From: B1 sp034439755
GTDB taxonomy: Bacteria; Bacteroidota; Bacteroidia; UKL13-3
Assembly (NCBI GenBank): GCA_034439755.1
Contig: JAWXAZ010000098.1
Coordinates: 74,334 to 138,333, forward strand
Direction of reading: 5' to 3'
DNA length: 64,000 nt
A program made the translations under genes and the position numbers. Shown piece by piece: positions 36,904 through 45,061 of this stretch (position 1 is its first letter; every line of letters starts with the position of its first letter). The notes under the pieces are model-generated. The model was not told the origin of the DNA, did no database searches, and was given only the letters and a program-made list of their open reading frames with translations.

Positions 36904-37836
36904 ATGTCAACGGAAAGAATTTTAATCATCGGTTCAAACGGCCAAATTGGTCTTGAACTTGCAGAAACGCTTAGGTTAAGCTATGGTTCAGAAAATGTAA
37001 TTTGCTGCGATGTGCGCAAGATGGAGCATCAGATTGAACCCTTTGAAATTTTAGATGTGTTGGATCAGACCGGATTATTGGCTGTTGTTAAAAAATACAA
37101 TATTACCCAAGTTTACTTGTTGGCGGCCTTGTTAAGTGCAACTGCCGAGAAGAATCCAAAATTTGCGTGGGATTTAAATATGAATGGCTTGTTTCATGTG
37201 TTAGATTTGGCCAAAGAGGGCATTGTTAAAAAAATATATTGGCCTAGTTCTATCGCTGTTTTTGGTCCTACCACCCCGCGTGTAAACACGCCTCAATACA
37301 CGGTTATGGAGCCAAATACCATTTATGGCATTAGCAAGCAAGCCGGCGAAAGATATTGCGAGTATTACCACCAAAAATATGGGGTAGATGTGCGCAGCAT
37401 TCGTTACCCTGGCTTAATAGGTTGGAAGAGTGCGCCGGGTGGTGGCACCACAGATTACGCGGTGCATATTTATCACGAGGCTTTAAAGAACAAAACGTAT
37501 GAGTGTTTTTTAAGTGCAGAAACGGCGTTGCCAATGATGTATATGCCAGACGCCATTCGCGCCACCATTGAGTTAATGGAAGCACCGGCAGAGCAAGTTA
37601 AAATTCGCAGCAGCTATAATATTTCGGGCATAAGTTTTAATCCCGAAGAGATTGCGGCAAGCATTCGCAAGCATATTCCTGATTTTACCATAAGCTATAA
37701 ACCCGATTTTAGGCAAGCTATTGCAGATAGTTGGCCGCAGAGCATCAACGATGCCGAGGCATGCGAACATTGGGGTTGGAAGCCTGCTTTCGACTTAGAT
37801 GCGATGACGCAAGTGATGTTAGATAACTTGAAGTAA
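36904..37836 (+). CDS. tdh: NAD-dependent L-threonine 3-dehydrogenase (SDR type)
   Basis: A 310-aa extended SDR of the threonine dehydrogenase kind. IIGSNGQIG is the NAD-binding fingerprint, WPSSIAVFGP and YGISK (Tyr141, Lys145) are catalytic, and GTTDYAVHIYHEALK is diagnostic of this subfamily rather than of UDP-sugar epimerases. It oxidises threonine to 2-amino-3-oxobutyrate, which Kbl (43772-44962) then splits to glycine and acetyl-CoA. I start at ATG 36904; the frame extends 19 codons further without support. Its last 18 bp overlap the convergent HAD gene. Confidence 0.88.
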   Translation: MSTERILIIGSNGQIGLELAETLRLSYGSENVICCDVRKMEHQIEPFEILDVLDQTGLLAVVKKYNITQVYLLAALLSATAEKNPKFAWDLNMNGLFHVLDLAKEGIVKKIYWPSSIAVFGPTTPRVNTPQYTVMEPNTIYGISKQAGERYCEYYHQKYGVDVRSIRYPGLIGWKSAPGGGTTDYAVHIYHEALKNKTYECFLSAETALPMMYMPDAIRATIELMEAPAEQVKIRSSYNISGISFNPEEIAASIRKHIPDFTISYKPDFRQAIADSWPQSINDAEACEHWGWKPAFDLDAMTQVMLDNLK

Positions 37837-38469
37837 GGCTGGAAATTCTTTCATAGAACTTAGTCGATGGTCGGCAATAGAAAAGCGTGGGTCGTTTAGT
37901 TTTTCTGTTTCGGGCACTGCCACACAAGTCATTCTGGCTGCTTTAGCTGCAATAACCCCGTTTAGGGAGTCCTCAATAACCAAGCAATGTTTTGGGTCTG
38001 AACCTAAGATTTTTGCGGCGGTTAAAAATATACCTGGATGGGGTTTGCCAAAAGGTTCCGATTCTGCCGAGTAAAGTAAGTCGAAATAATTGCGGATGTT
38101 TAGGCTCGCTATTACTGCTTCGATGAGCCGCATAGAAGACGAAGAGGCCAAGGCACACGTATACTTTTTTTCTTTCACATAATTGAGCGATTCTATCACG
38201 CCGGGCAGTGCATGTGCGTCTTTGCGCATATAGGCATCCATGCAATCTAAGATGTCGTTTTCTGTTTTTTGAAAATTTGGGTTTGGCCAAGCCTGGTAAT
38301 GATACCAATGTTGCACCACTTCGTTTAAGCGAAATCCCATCACTTGTCTCAGTAACTCATCACTTAGGTTGAGGCCGAGCGAACCAAAAACTTCCTTTTC
38401 TGCAATTTTCCAGTATGGCTCCGAATCTACTAGCAGGCCATCCATATCGAACAATAAAGTACCTACCAC
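37819..38469 (-). CDS. HAD-superfamily phosphatase (beta-phosphoglucomutase-like)
   Basis: A 216-aa HAD hydrolase of the subfamily with an alpha-helical cap. Motif I is FDMDGLLVDSE, motif II lies in CALASSSS, and motif III/IV is LVIEDSLNGVIAA. Such enzymes dephosphorylate or isomerise sugar phosphates; which one is unclear. The start is GTG at 38469, directly abutting the aminopeptidase P stop codon, so translation is probably coupled. Confidence 0.87.
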   Translation of the reverse strand: MVGTLLFDMDGLLVDSEPYWKIAEKEVFGSLGLNLSDELLRQVMGFRLNEVVQHWYHYQAWPNPNFQKTENDILDCMDAYMRKDAHALPGVIESLNYVKEKKYTCALASSSSMRLIEAVIASLNIRNYFDLLYSAESEPFGKPHPGIFLTAAKILGSDPKHCLVIEDSLNGVIAAKAARMTCVAVPETEKLNDPRFSIADHRLSSMKEFPALLQVI

Positions 38470-39771
38470 TTAGCTATGCATTAAGGTTTCAATTTCTTCT
38501 GCCTCAATGGGTATGTGCAGCATTAAATCTTGGCAACCCGAATTGGTAATTAAAATTTCATTTTCAAGGCGAATGCCAATGGCTTCTTCGGCTATGTATA
38601 TACCTGGCTCGCAGCTAAACGTCATGCCTGCTTGCATGGGTTCATAACGCATGCCCACATCGTGTACATCTATGCCTAAGAAATGACTGGTTCCATGCAT
38701 GAAATATTTTTTATAAGCAGGCCATTTTGGGTTTTGATTTTTGATATCGCTTAGGGTAATTAACCCCAAATCTACCAATTCTTTTTCCATTAGCTCGCCC
38801 ACCTGAACATGGTATTGCATAAGCTGAGTGCCTGGTTTTAGCAATGTTTTAGCCGCATTCATTACACGCAAAACTGCGTTGTAAACATCTTTTTGGCGTT
38901 TGGTAAACTTGCCATTTACAGGCAAAGTTCGCGTCATGTCGCTGGCATAATTTGCATAATCTGCACCACTGTCTAAGAGCAATAAGTCGCCATCTTTGCA
39001 TTGTTGGTTATTGTCTACATAATGCAAAATACAGGAGTTGGCACCACTTGCCACTATGGGACTAAAAGAATGTCCGCGGGCACGGTTGCTTAAGTAGGTA
39101 TGAATTACTTCTGCTTCAATTTCATATTCCCAAACACCGGGTTTCACAAATTTGGCCACGCGGCGAATCATCTTGTTGCTAATTTCAACCGCCACTTTCA
39201 TGAGGTCTAATTCTATGCTCGATTTAACCGAACGTAAGCGCTGTAAAATGGGGGCAGCGCGCTCTAATTCATGCAAAGGATAACGTTCTTTTATTTCGTT
39301 GGCAAAACGCAAATTTTGGTAAGGCGTGCTGATAACTGCCCTATCATTTTCGTTTAAATTTAAATAGATATTCTGCGCATAATTAATGGCCGCATGCATT
39401 TTAATTTCAAACTCATCGTACCAAAAAACATGTTGAACACCACTAACTTTTTGCGCTTCTTCTTGGGTTAATTTATAGCCATTCCAAACCACCATCATTT
39501 CGCTGGTGCGCTTAATAAACAGGGCCTCTCTGTATTCTTCAATTGGGCAATCTGGTGAGAGTACCAAAATGGTATCTTCTTGGTCTACGCCGCTAAGCCA
39601 AAACAAGTCGGAATTTTGTTTAAAAGCGTGTGTTGCATCGCCGTTCCAAGGATGTTCCTCGTTGGAATGAAAGATGGCAATGCTGTTTGGTTTTATCTTG
39701 GCAACAAACTTTTTTCTGTTCTCAATAAAAAGTTCGTTAGGTATTAGGTCGTATTTATTTATGCTTCTCAT
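38470..39771 (-). CDS. pepP: Xaa-Pro aminopeptidase (aminopeptidase P)
   Basis: A 433-aa M24 metallopeptidase that removes the first residue before proline. An N-terminal creatinase-like domain is followed by the catalytic pita-bread fold. The metal ligands are visible: LLLDSGADYANYASDMT (two Asp), HGTSHFLGIDVHD (His), CEPGIYI (Glu) and IRLENE (Glu). The ATG at 39771 sits immediately next to a 229-bp repeat array that forms its whole upstream region, with no recognisable Shine-Dalgarno. Confidence 0.92.
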   Translation of the reverse strand: MRSINKYDLIPNELFIENRKKFVAKIKPNSIAIFHSNEEHPWNGDATHAFKQNSDLFWLSGVDQEDTILVLSPDCPIEEYREALFIKRTSEMMVVWNGYKLTQEEAQKVSGVQHVFWYDEFEIKMHAAINYAQNIYLNLNENDRAVISTPYQNLRFANEIKERYPLHELERAAPILQRLRSVKSSIELDLMKVAVEISNKMIRRVAKFVKPGVWEYEIEAEVIHTYLSNRARGHSFSPIVASGANSCILHYVDNNQQCKDGDLLLLDSGADYANYASDMTRTLPVNGKFTKRQKDVYNAVLRVMNAAKTLLKPGTQLMQYHVQVGELMEKELVDLGLITLSDIKNQNPKWPAYKKYFMHGTSHFLGIDVHDVGMRYEPMQAGMTFSCEPGIYIAEEAIGIRLENEILITNSGCQDLMLHIPIEAEEIETLMHS

Positions 39772-40000
39772 GGTGTATCAATTTTAGTGTAATAATTTTA
39801 GTGTATCAATTTGGTGTATCAATTTAGCGTAATAATTTTAGTGTAACAATTTAGTGTAATAATTTAGCGTAACAATTTTGTTGTATCAATTTAGTGTAAC
39901 AATTTAGTATAACAATTTAGCGTATCAATTTTAGTGTATTAATTTTAGTGTATCAATTTAGTGTATCAATTTGGTATAACAATTTAGCGTATCAATTTTT
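39772..40000 (-). repeat. Tandem repeat array upstream of pepP, ~17 units of 13-14 bp
   Basis: About 17 imperfect head-to-tail copies of a 13-14 bp unit, on the minus strand AAATTGATACACT with variants ATTG(A/T)TA(C/T)(A/G)C. On the minus strand neighbouring units produce TTG, a 19-bp gap, then TAAATTG or TAAAATTG. This is close to the Bacteroidota promoter pattern TTTG-N19-TAnnTTTG. The last unit touches the pepP start codon. The remaining 52 bp to murF contain nothing else. Units vary at fixed positions, so the array is not a fresh slippage product. Confidence 0.9.
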
Positions 40001-40052
40001 GTGGCAAGGTACAAAATAGGGCATAAAAATGCCCAAAACATTTTCCTAAAAA

Positions 40053-41345
40053 TTAAGAGATAAAATCGATTAAACTTTCCATTTTCATGCTCCTAGAACC
40101 TTTCAAGAAGACGAATTTTCCATTAGGCGGATTCTGCTGAAAATAGGCTTCAAGGTCGCTAGTTTGCTCAAATTTTTTATAAGCAGAGTTGGTTTTTAAA
40201 AATGCTGCACCCACCAAAAACACATCAGTTAAATGCAGCGATTTGCAGTAGTCTACCATGTTTTGGTGTTCTTCGGCCTCGTATGGTCCCAGCTCAAACA
40301 TATCGCCAAGGCAAAGTATTTTCCCTTCTCCCGGCATTGCTAAAAAGTTGCGAATGCTTGCTTCCATGCTACTTGGGTTGGCATTGTAGGCATCTAAGAA
40401 AATGCGGTTGTTTTCTTTGGTGATGCTTTGCGAGCGCAAGTTTTTGGGTTCATACGATTCAATTCCCGCTTTAATTTGGCTTTGGTTCAGACCAAAATGC
40501 AAGCCTATGCTTACCGCGGCGAGTATGTTGTCAAAATTATAATCGCCACTTAGCCAACTGTTAATTTGCGTGCCTAATAAATTAAAGACGATATTGGGTT
40601 GGAGGCTGGTGGCAGGTAAAAATACCCTTTCTGGCTGAACCAATTCACTGCTGTTTTGCTGATAAAGAACACGCTTTTCTAAGCCCTCGCTCATTTCCAT
40701 CAAAACCTTGTCGGCACTGTTAACAAAAACCACTCCGCCATGCAAGCGCATATACTCGTACAACTCTGCATTGGATTTTATGACACCTTCCAAACTCCCA
40801 AATCCCTCTAGGTGATCCTTGCCATTATTGGTAACTAAGCCATGCGTAGGTTTGGCAATATGGCAAAGCAAGGCATTTTCTTTTTGGTGGTTAGCACCCA
40901 TTTCTATGATGCCAATTTGATGCGCTTTGGTAAGCATAAGCATGGTTAGTGGCAAGCCAATGTGGTTATTAAAATTACCCGGTGTGCTTAAAATATGATA
41001 CTGCGCTTGAAGCACCGCACCAATCAATTCTTTGGTGGTAGTTTTTCCGTTCGAACCAACAATGGCTATGATGGGAATATTGAGTTGTTCTTTGTGGTAA
41101 CGCGCTAATTCTTGCAAAGTTTCTAATACATCGGGCACCAAAATGCAGGCCTCAGAAATAAGGGCATCTGGCTCGTCTACAATGGCATAAGCAGCGCCTT
41201 CTTGTAGAGCTTGCGAAGCAAATTTATTGCCATTGAAGTTGTCTCCTTTGAGGGCAAAAAAGAGGCATCCTTTGCTTAATTTTCTGGTGTCTGTACAAAT
41301 GGTGGGGTGTGCCAAGTACAAGTTGTATAATTCTTGAATCTGCAT
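40053..41345 (-). CDS. murF: UDP-N-acetylmuramoyl-tripeptide--D-alanyl-D-alanine ligase
   Basis: A 430-aa Mur ligase that adds D-Ala-D-Ala to the peptidoglycan precursor. The N-terminal UDP-binding domain contains TDTRKLSKGCLFFALKG. The ATP loop GSNGKTTT lies at residues 97-104, NHIGLPLTML follows, and the C-terminal domain has DAYNANPSSMEA, the MurF hallmark. It stands outside any mur/fts cluster here. It lies upstream of the repeat array and pepP on the same strand. Confidence 0.94.
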   Translation of the reverse strand: MQIQELYNLYLAHPTICTDTRKLSKGCLFFALKGDNFNGNKFASQALQEGAAYAIVDEPDALISEACILVPDVLETLQELARYHKEQLNIPIIAIVGSNGKTTTKELIGAVLQAQYHILSTPGNFNNHIGLPLTMLMLTKAHQIGIIEMGANHQKENALLCHIAKPTHGLVTNNGKDHLEGFGSLEGVIKSNAELYEYMRLHGGVVFVNSADKVLMEMSEGLEKRVLYQQNSSELVQPERVFLPATSLQPNIVFNLLGTQINSWLSGDYNFDNILAAVSIGLHFGLNQSQIKAGIESYEPKNLRSQSITKENNRIFLDAYNANPSSMEASIRNFLAMPGEGKILCLGDMFELGPYEAEEHQNMVDYCKSLHLTDVFLVGAAFLKTNSAYKKFEQTSDLEAYFQQNPPNGKFVFLKGSRSMKMESLIDFIS

Positions 41346-41411
41346 ATTAAGAAAGTTTTAACATTAAGTGTTAAGGATGTTTTATTAACTTGCATCAAAA
41401 TTAATACCGCC

Positions 41412-43700
41412 ATGAGAAAATCAAATTTACTTTTGTTCACATTTTGTTTGCCCCTATTTTTGTTTGCCCAGCCTGTTCAATTTAATTTGAGCAACAAGAC
41501 CAGCATTAGCATGAATGGCACCGATACGTTGGTATATCCTTTTACGGGGGGGGTTAATGCTCCACAATTTTATAAAATTGAATTGGATGGCGATGGCATA
41601 AAAGATTTATTTGTTTTTGATAGGGTAGGCAATAAGGTGACGACTTTTTTGTTTAAGGGTGGTAAGTATGTTTATGCGCCACTATATGAAAGTCAGTTTC
41701 CGCCTTTGTTTAAGTGGGTGATTTTAAAAGATTATAATGGCGATGGCAAAGAAGATATTTTTACCGAAGTTGATTATAATGCGCAACCAGATAAAAGTAA
41801 ATACATTTCTTCTAACGGCATAAGGGTGCTTAAAAATGTGAGTACCGTACCGGGGAAATTAGCTTGGTTTCAAGAAAAAAATCAATTGATGGATACCGGC
41901 TTGGATGTTCTGCCGCCTTCTAATATTGCTATATCCAATGCCGATTTACCTGCCTTTGAGGATATGGATAAGGATGGTGATTTGGATATTTTATTGATGC
42001 CTTTTGGAAAAAATGTAATTACTTATTATCAAAACCTAACCAAGGAATTAAATCTCCCAAGCGATTCGTTGAAGTTCATTTTCCGCGATGAATGCTGGGG
42101 TTACATGTCGTACCTAGTTAACACCAACGGGTTTCTTTTGGGCGATAAGAGTTCTTGTTATAGAAATTATAAGCAGGCTAAACACAATGGCACCACGCTC
42201 ACTTTATTGGATGCCGATAATGATGGCGACCAAGATTTGATTTATGGCGATGTGAGTTTTTCTGGTTTGGTTTATCTCGAAAATGGACGTGCTAATTATT
42301 CTATGCAAACAGATTCTATACTTTCTCAAGACACCATTTTTCCGAAAAACTCTATCCGTGCTTCGGTTGATTTATTTCCAGCCACATTTATTTTAGATGT
42401 TGACAATGATGGCAAGCGCGATATGCTAGTAGCACCAAATGCCGATGCTGCTGCTAAAAATAAAGACCAGGTTTTGTATTATAAAAATACGGGGACAAAT
42501 GCTGTACCTGTGTTTACTTATCAGAATAACCAGTTTTTGGTAGGACAAACATTTGATTTGGGTGGGGGTAGTTTTCCAAATTGGGTTGACATAGATGCCG
42601 ATGGCGACCAAGATTTAATTGTGGCCACACAAGGGGAATTTACGCAAACGGCCAATTCAAATGATCGTTTGTATTTCTTTAAAAATGTGGGTACTGCACA
42701 AAAGGCTATTTATGTTTTGGCCGATTCAAATTTCTTAAATATTAATGCCACTACGCCAAAAATTCAGCGCATCATTCCGAGTTTTGGCGATTTAACTGGA
42801 GATGGAAAAGTAGATTTAGTGATTGGCGATTTAAATGGCAAGATTCATTTTTATGAGAATACCAGCGTGGGGGCTAATATTTCATTTGTGAAGAAAAGTT
42901 CCGATTATTTTAGCATGTATGGTGGCACTTCTGCGGCACCGCAATTATTCGATTTAAATAAGGATGGGAAATTAGACATTGTATTGGGCAGAAAGAACGG
43001 AAGTTTGGCTTATTTTGAGAATAAGGGTACGGCTACAGCACCAGATTTTACTGCTAGTCCCAGCATTGACTCAATAGGAAAAATTACTTCTGCAGAGGTT
43101 TTTATGAGCGGTGGTACACCTTATTATTTTGATGGTTATTCTATTCCGCATGTATGCGATTTAGACAAAGATGGTCGGTTCGAAATTTTGGTTGGCAGCG
43201 ATCAAGGAAGGGTATTTTTATTCAGAAATTTTGAAGCCAATCCGAACCGTGTTTGTGACGAAATAAGTAAAATATATTCTGATGCTGTGGGTGTTCCACA
43301 TGCCGATTTATTTTTTGGGGTTCGATCAGCAGTTACTACCGCAGATATTGATGGCGATGGTGTAAATGAGGTCTTGATTGGCAATGCCCGTGCTGGATTA
43401 AGGATGTATAGTGCCAAGATCAATGGCGTAATAAGTTCTGTGAAAGAGCAAACCAATGAGACACCAAATTGGGTTTTGTATCCAAATCCCGCTCAGTCAT
43501 TTATTTCGGTTCGAACCGATAAAAATTGCAGCAAGCTTGGATTTGAAATCTATGATTTATTGGGCCAATTGCAGTCTTCTGGCAAAATGGATGCTTATGA
43601 AACTAAGATAGACCTTAGCTCTTTAACCCCCGGAATTTATTTCTTAAAAGGTTCAGATTTGGAAGGTAATTCATACGTTGCCAGATTCTTAGTGCAATAA
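41412..43700 (+). CDS. Secreted FG-GAP/VCBS repeat protein with T9SS sorting domain
   Basis: A 762-aa protein. A signal peptide ends near residue 17 (FLFAQP). About ten FG-GAP/VCBS repeats with calcium-loop signatures (DGDGIKDLFVFD, DADNDGDQDLIYGD, DIDADGDQDLIVAT, DLTGDGKVDLVIGD, DLNKDGKLDIVLG and others) predict a beta-propeller. The C-terminal type A sorting domain (LYPNPAQSF ... LSSLTPGIYFLKG) targets it to the type IX secretion system and the cell surface. Start placed at ATG 41412 because the signal peptide begins there; 26 upstream in-frame codons are leader. A TTAACA/TGTTAA inverted repeat lies about 45 bp upstream. Confidence 0.88.
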   Translation: MRKSNLLLFTFCLPLFLFAQPVQFNLSNKTSISMNGTDTLVYPFTGGVNAPQFYKIELDGDGIKDLFVFDRVGNKVTTFLFKGGKYVYAPLYESQFPPLFKWVILKDYNGDGKEDIFTEVDYNAQPDKSKYISSNGIRVLKNVSTVPGKLAWFQEKNQLMDTGLDVLPPSNIAISNADLPAFEDMDKDGDLDILLMPFGKNVITYYQNLTKELNLPSDSLKFIFRDECWGYMSYLVNTNGFLLGDKSSCYRNYKQAKHNGTTLTLLDADNDGDQDLIYGDVSFSGLVYLENGRANYSMQTDSILSQDTIFPKNSIRASVDLFPATFILDVDNDGKRDMLVAPNADAAAKNKDQVLYYKNTGTNAVPVFTYQNNQFLVGQTFDLGGGSFPNWVDIDADGDQDLIVATQGEFTQTANSNDRLYFFKNVGTAQKAIYVLADSNFLNINATTPKIQRIIPSFGDLTGDGKVDLVIGDLNGKIHFYENTSVGANISFVKKSSDYFSMYGGTSAAPQLFDLNKDGKLDIVLGRKNGSLAYFENKGTATAPDFTASPSIDSIGKITSAEVFMSGGTPYYFDGYSIPHVCDLDKDGRFEILVGSDQGRVFLFRNFEANPNRVCDEISKIYSDAVGVPHADLFFGVRSAVTTADIDGDGVNEVLIGNARAGLRMYSAKINGVISSVKEQTNETPNWVLYPNPAQSFISVRTDKNCSKLGFEIYDLLGQLQSSGKMDAYETKIDLSSLTPGIYFLKGSDLEGNSYVARFLVQ

Positions 43701-43725
43701 TTGCGTTTATAGCTTATAATTCTGA

Positions 43726-43754
43726 TTGCAAGCAGCAGAATTTGTATAATTTCG
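43726..43754 (+). promoter_or_regulatory. Probable kbl promoter
   Basis: TTG (43726-43728), an 18-bp spacer and TAATTTCG (43747-43754, one mismatch to TAnnTTTG), 17 bp before the kbl ATG. Confidence 0.5.
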
Positions 43755-43771
43755 TGCAAAATTTAAATATT

Positions 43772-44962
43772 ATGTACGGTAATCTACAACAGCAACTACA
43801 AGCCGAATTATGCGAAATTGAATCGGCCGGATTATATAAGCGTGAACGTATTATTGCTTCTCCTCAAGGTGCAGAAGTAACTTTAGAGAGTGGACAAAAG
43901 GTGTTGATTTTTTGTGCCAACAATTATTTGGGATTATCTTCTCATCCTAGGGTGTTGGAGGCTGCTAAAAAAGCCATTGATACACACGGTTATGGAATGA
44001 GTTCTGTAAGGTTTATTTGTGGTACGCAAGATATTCATAAAACTTTGGAAGCAAAGATTGCTGAGTTCTTAGGAACGGAAGATACCATTTTATATGCAGC
44101 AGCTTTTGATGCCAATGGAGGTGTTTTTGAACCTTTGTTTAATGAGCAAGATGCTATCATAAGTGATGCTTTGAATCATGCGAGTATCATAGATGGGGTG
44201 CGTTTGTGTAAGGCCGAGCGTTATAGGTATGAGCACAACAACATGGCCGATTTAGAGGAAAAGCTTAAGGCTACACAACATTGCAGAAACAGAATTATTG
44301 TTACCGATGGGGTATTTAGCATGGATGGAACCATTGCTCAATTAGATCATATTGTGGCTTTAGCAGAGAAGTATAACAGCTTAATACTGGTAGACGAATG
44401 TCATGCCAGTGGATTTATGGGCGATCATGGGAGAGGAACGCATGAGTATAGAAATGTGTTAGGTAAGATAGACATCATTACTGGAACTTTGGGCAAAGCT
44501 TTGGGAGGTGCCATGGGCGGATTTACGAGCGGTAAGAAAGAGATTATTGAGTTGTTACGTCAGCGCAGCAGACCATATTTGTTTTCTAATACTTTGGCAC
44601 CGTCTATTGTGGGGGCAAGTATAGAAGTATTGAATATACTTACCGAAACAACAGCGTTGCGCGATAAGTTGTGGGAAAGTACCCAATACTTTAGAAAAGA
44701 GATGACCGAGGCGGGTTTTGATATTAAGCCAGGCGAGCATCCAATTGTACCAGTAATGTTATATGATGCAAAATTATCGCAAGATTTTGCTGCTAAATTA
44801 TTGTTAGAAGGTGTTTATGTGGTTGGCTTTTATTATCCAGTGGTACCAAAAGGTCAGGCTAGAATTCGTGTGCAGATTAGTGCAGGTCACGAGCGCCATC
44901 ATTTGGACGAGACCATAGCGGCATTTAAGAAAATAGGAAAAGAGTTGGGTGTAATAAAATAG
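43772..44962 (+). CDS. kbl: Glycine C-acetyltransferase (2-amino-3-ketobutyrate CoA ligase)
   Basis: A 396-aa PLP-dependent alpha-oxoamine synthase. The PLP lysine is Lys242 in TGTLGKALGGAMGG. FCANNYLGL and DECHASGFMG are family motifs, and the length equals that of E. coli Kbl. It cleaves 2-amino-3-oxobutyrate with CoA to glycine and acetyl-CoA, following Tdh (36904-37836). Closely related enzymes make KAPA or sphingoid bases; presence of tdh nearby favours Kbl. Start ATG 43772; the frame continues to a TTG 30 bp upstream that lies within the promoter. Confidence 0.92.
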   Translation: MYGNLQQQLQAELCEIESAGLYKRERIIASPQGAEVTLESGQKVLIFCANNYLGLSSHPRVLEAAKKAIDTHGYGMSSVRFICGTQDIHKTLEAKIAEFLGTEDTILYAAAFDANGGVFEPLFNEQDAIISDALNHASIIDGVRLCKAERYRYEHNNMADLEEKLKATQHCRNRIIVTDGVFSMDGTIAQLDHIVALAEKYNSLILVDECHASGFMGDHGRGTHEYRNVLGKIDIITGTLGKALGGAMGGFTSGKKEIIELLRQRSRPYLFSNTLAPSIVGASIEVLNILTETTALRDKLWESTQYFRKEMTEAGFDIKPGEHPIVPVMLYDAKLSQDFAAKLLLEGVYVVGFYYPVVPKGQARIRVQISAGHERHHLDETIAAFKKIGKELGVIK

Positions 44963-45016
44963 ACGCTTAACATTGCCATAACATATAATTAATCTTGGGC
45001 TAACTTAGGTATAACC

Positions 45017-45044
45017 TTGGGGTAATTTTGGGCTGATACTTTTG
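45017..45044 (+). promoter_or_regulatory. Probable promoter of the TonB receptor gene
   Basis: TTG (45017-45019), a 17-bp spacer and TACTTTTG (45037-45044), a perfect TAnnTTTG box, 17 bp before the ATG at 45062. A second perfect box, TAATTTTG, lies at 45023-45030 and could serve an alternative start. Confidence 0.6.
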
Positions 45045-45061
45045 CCTCAATTTCAACGCAT

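Noticed and set aside
39772..40000. CRISPR array
   Set aside because: Units are 13-14 bp, directly adjacent and without unique spacers, and no cas gene is near. It is a minisatellite.
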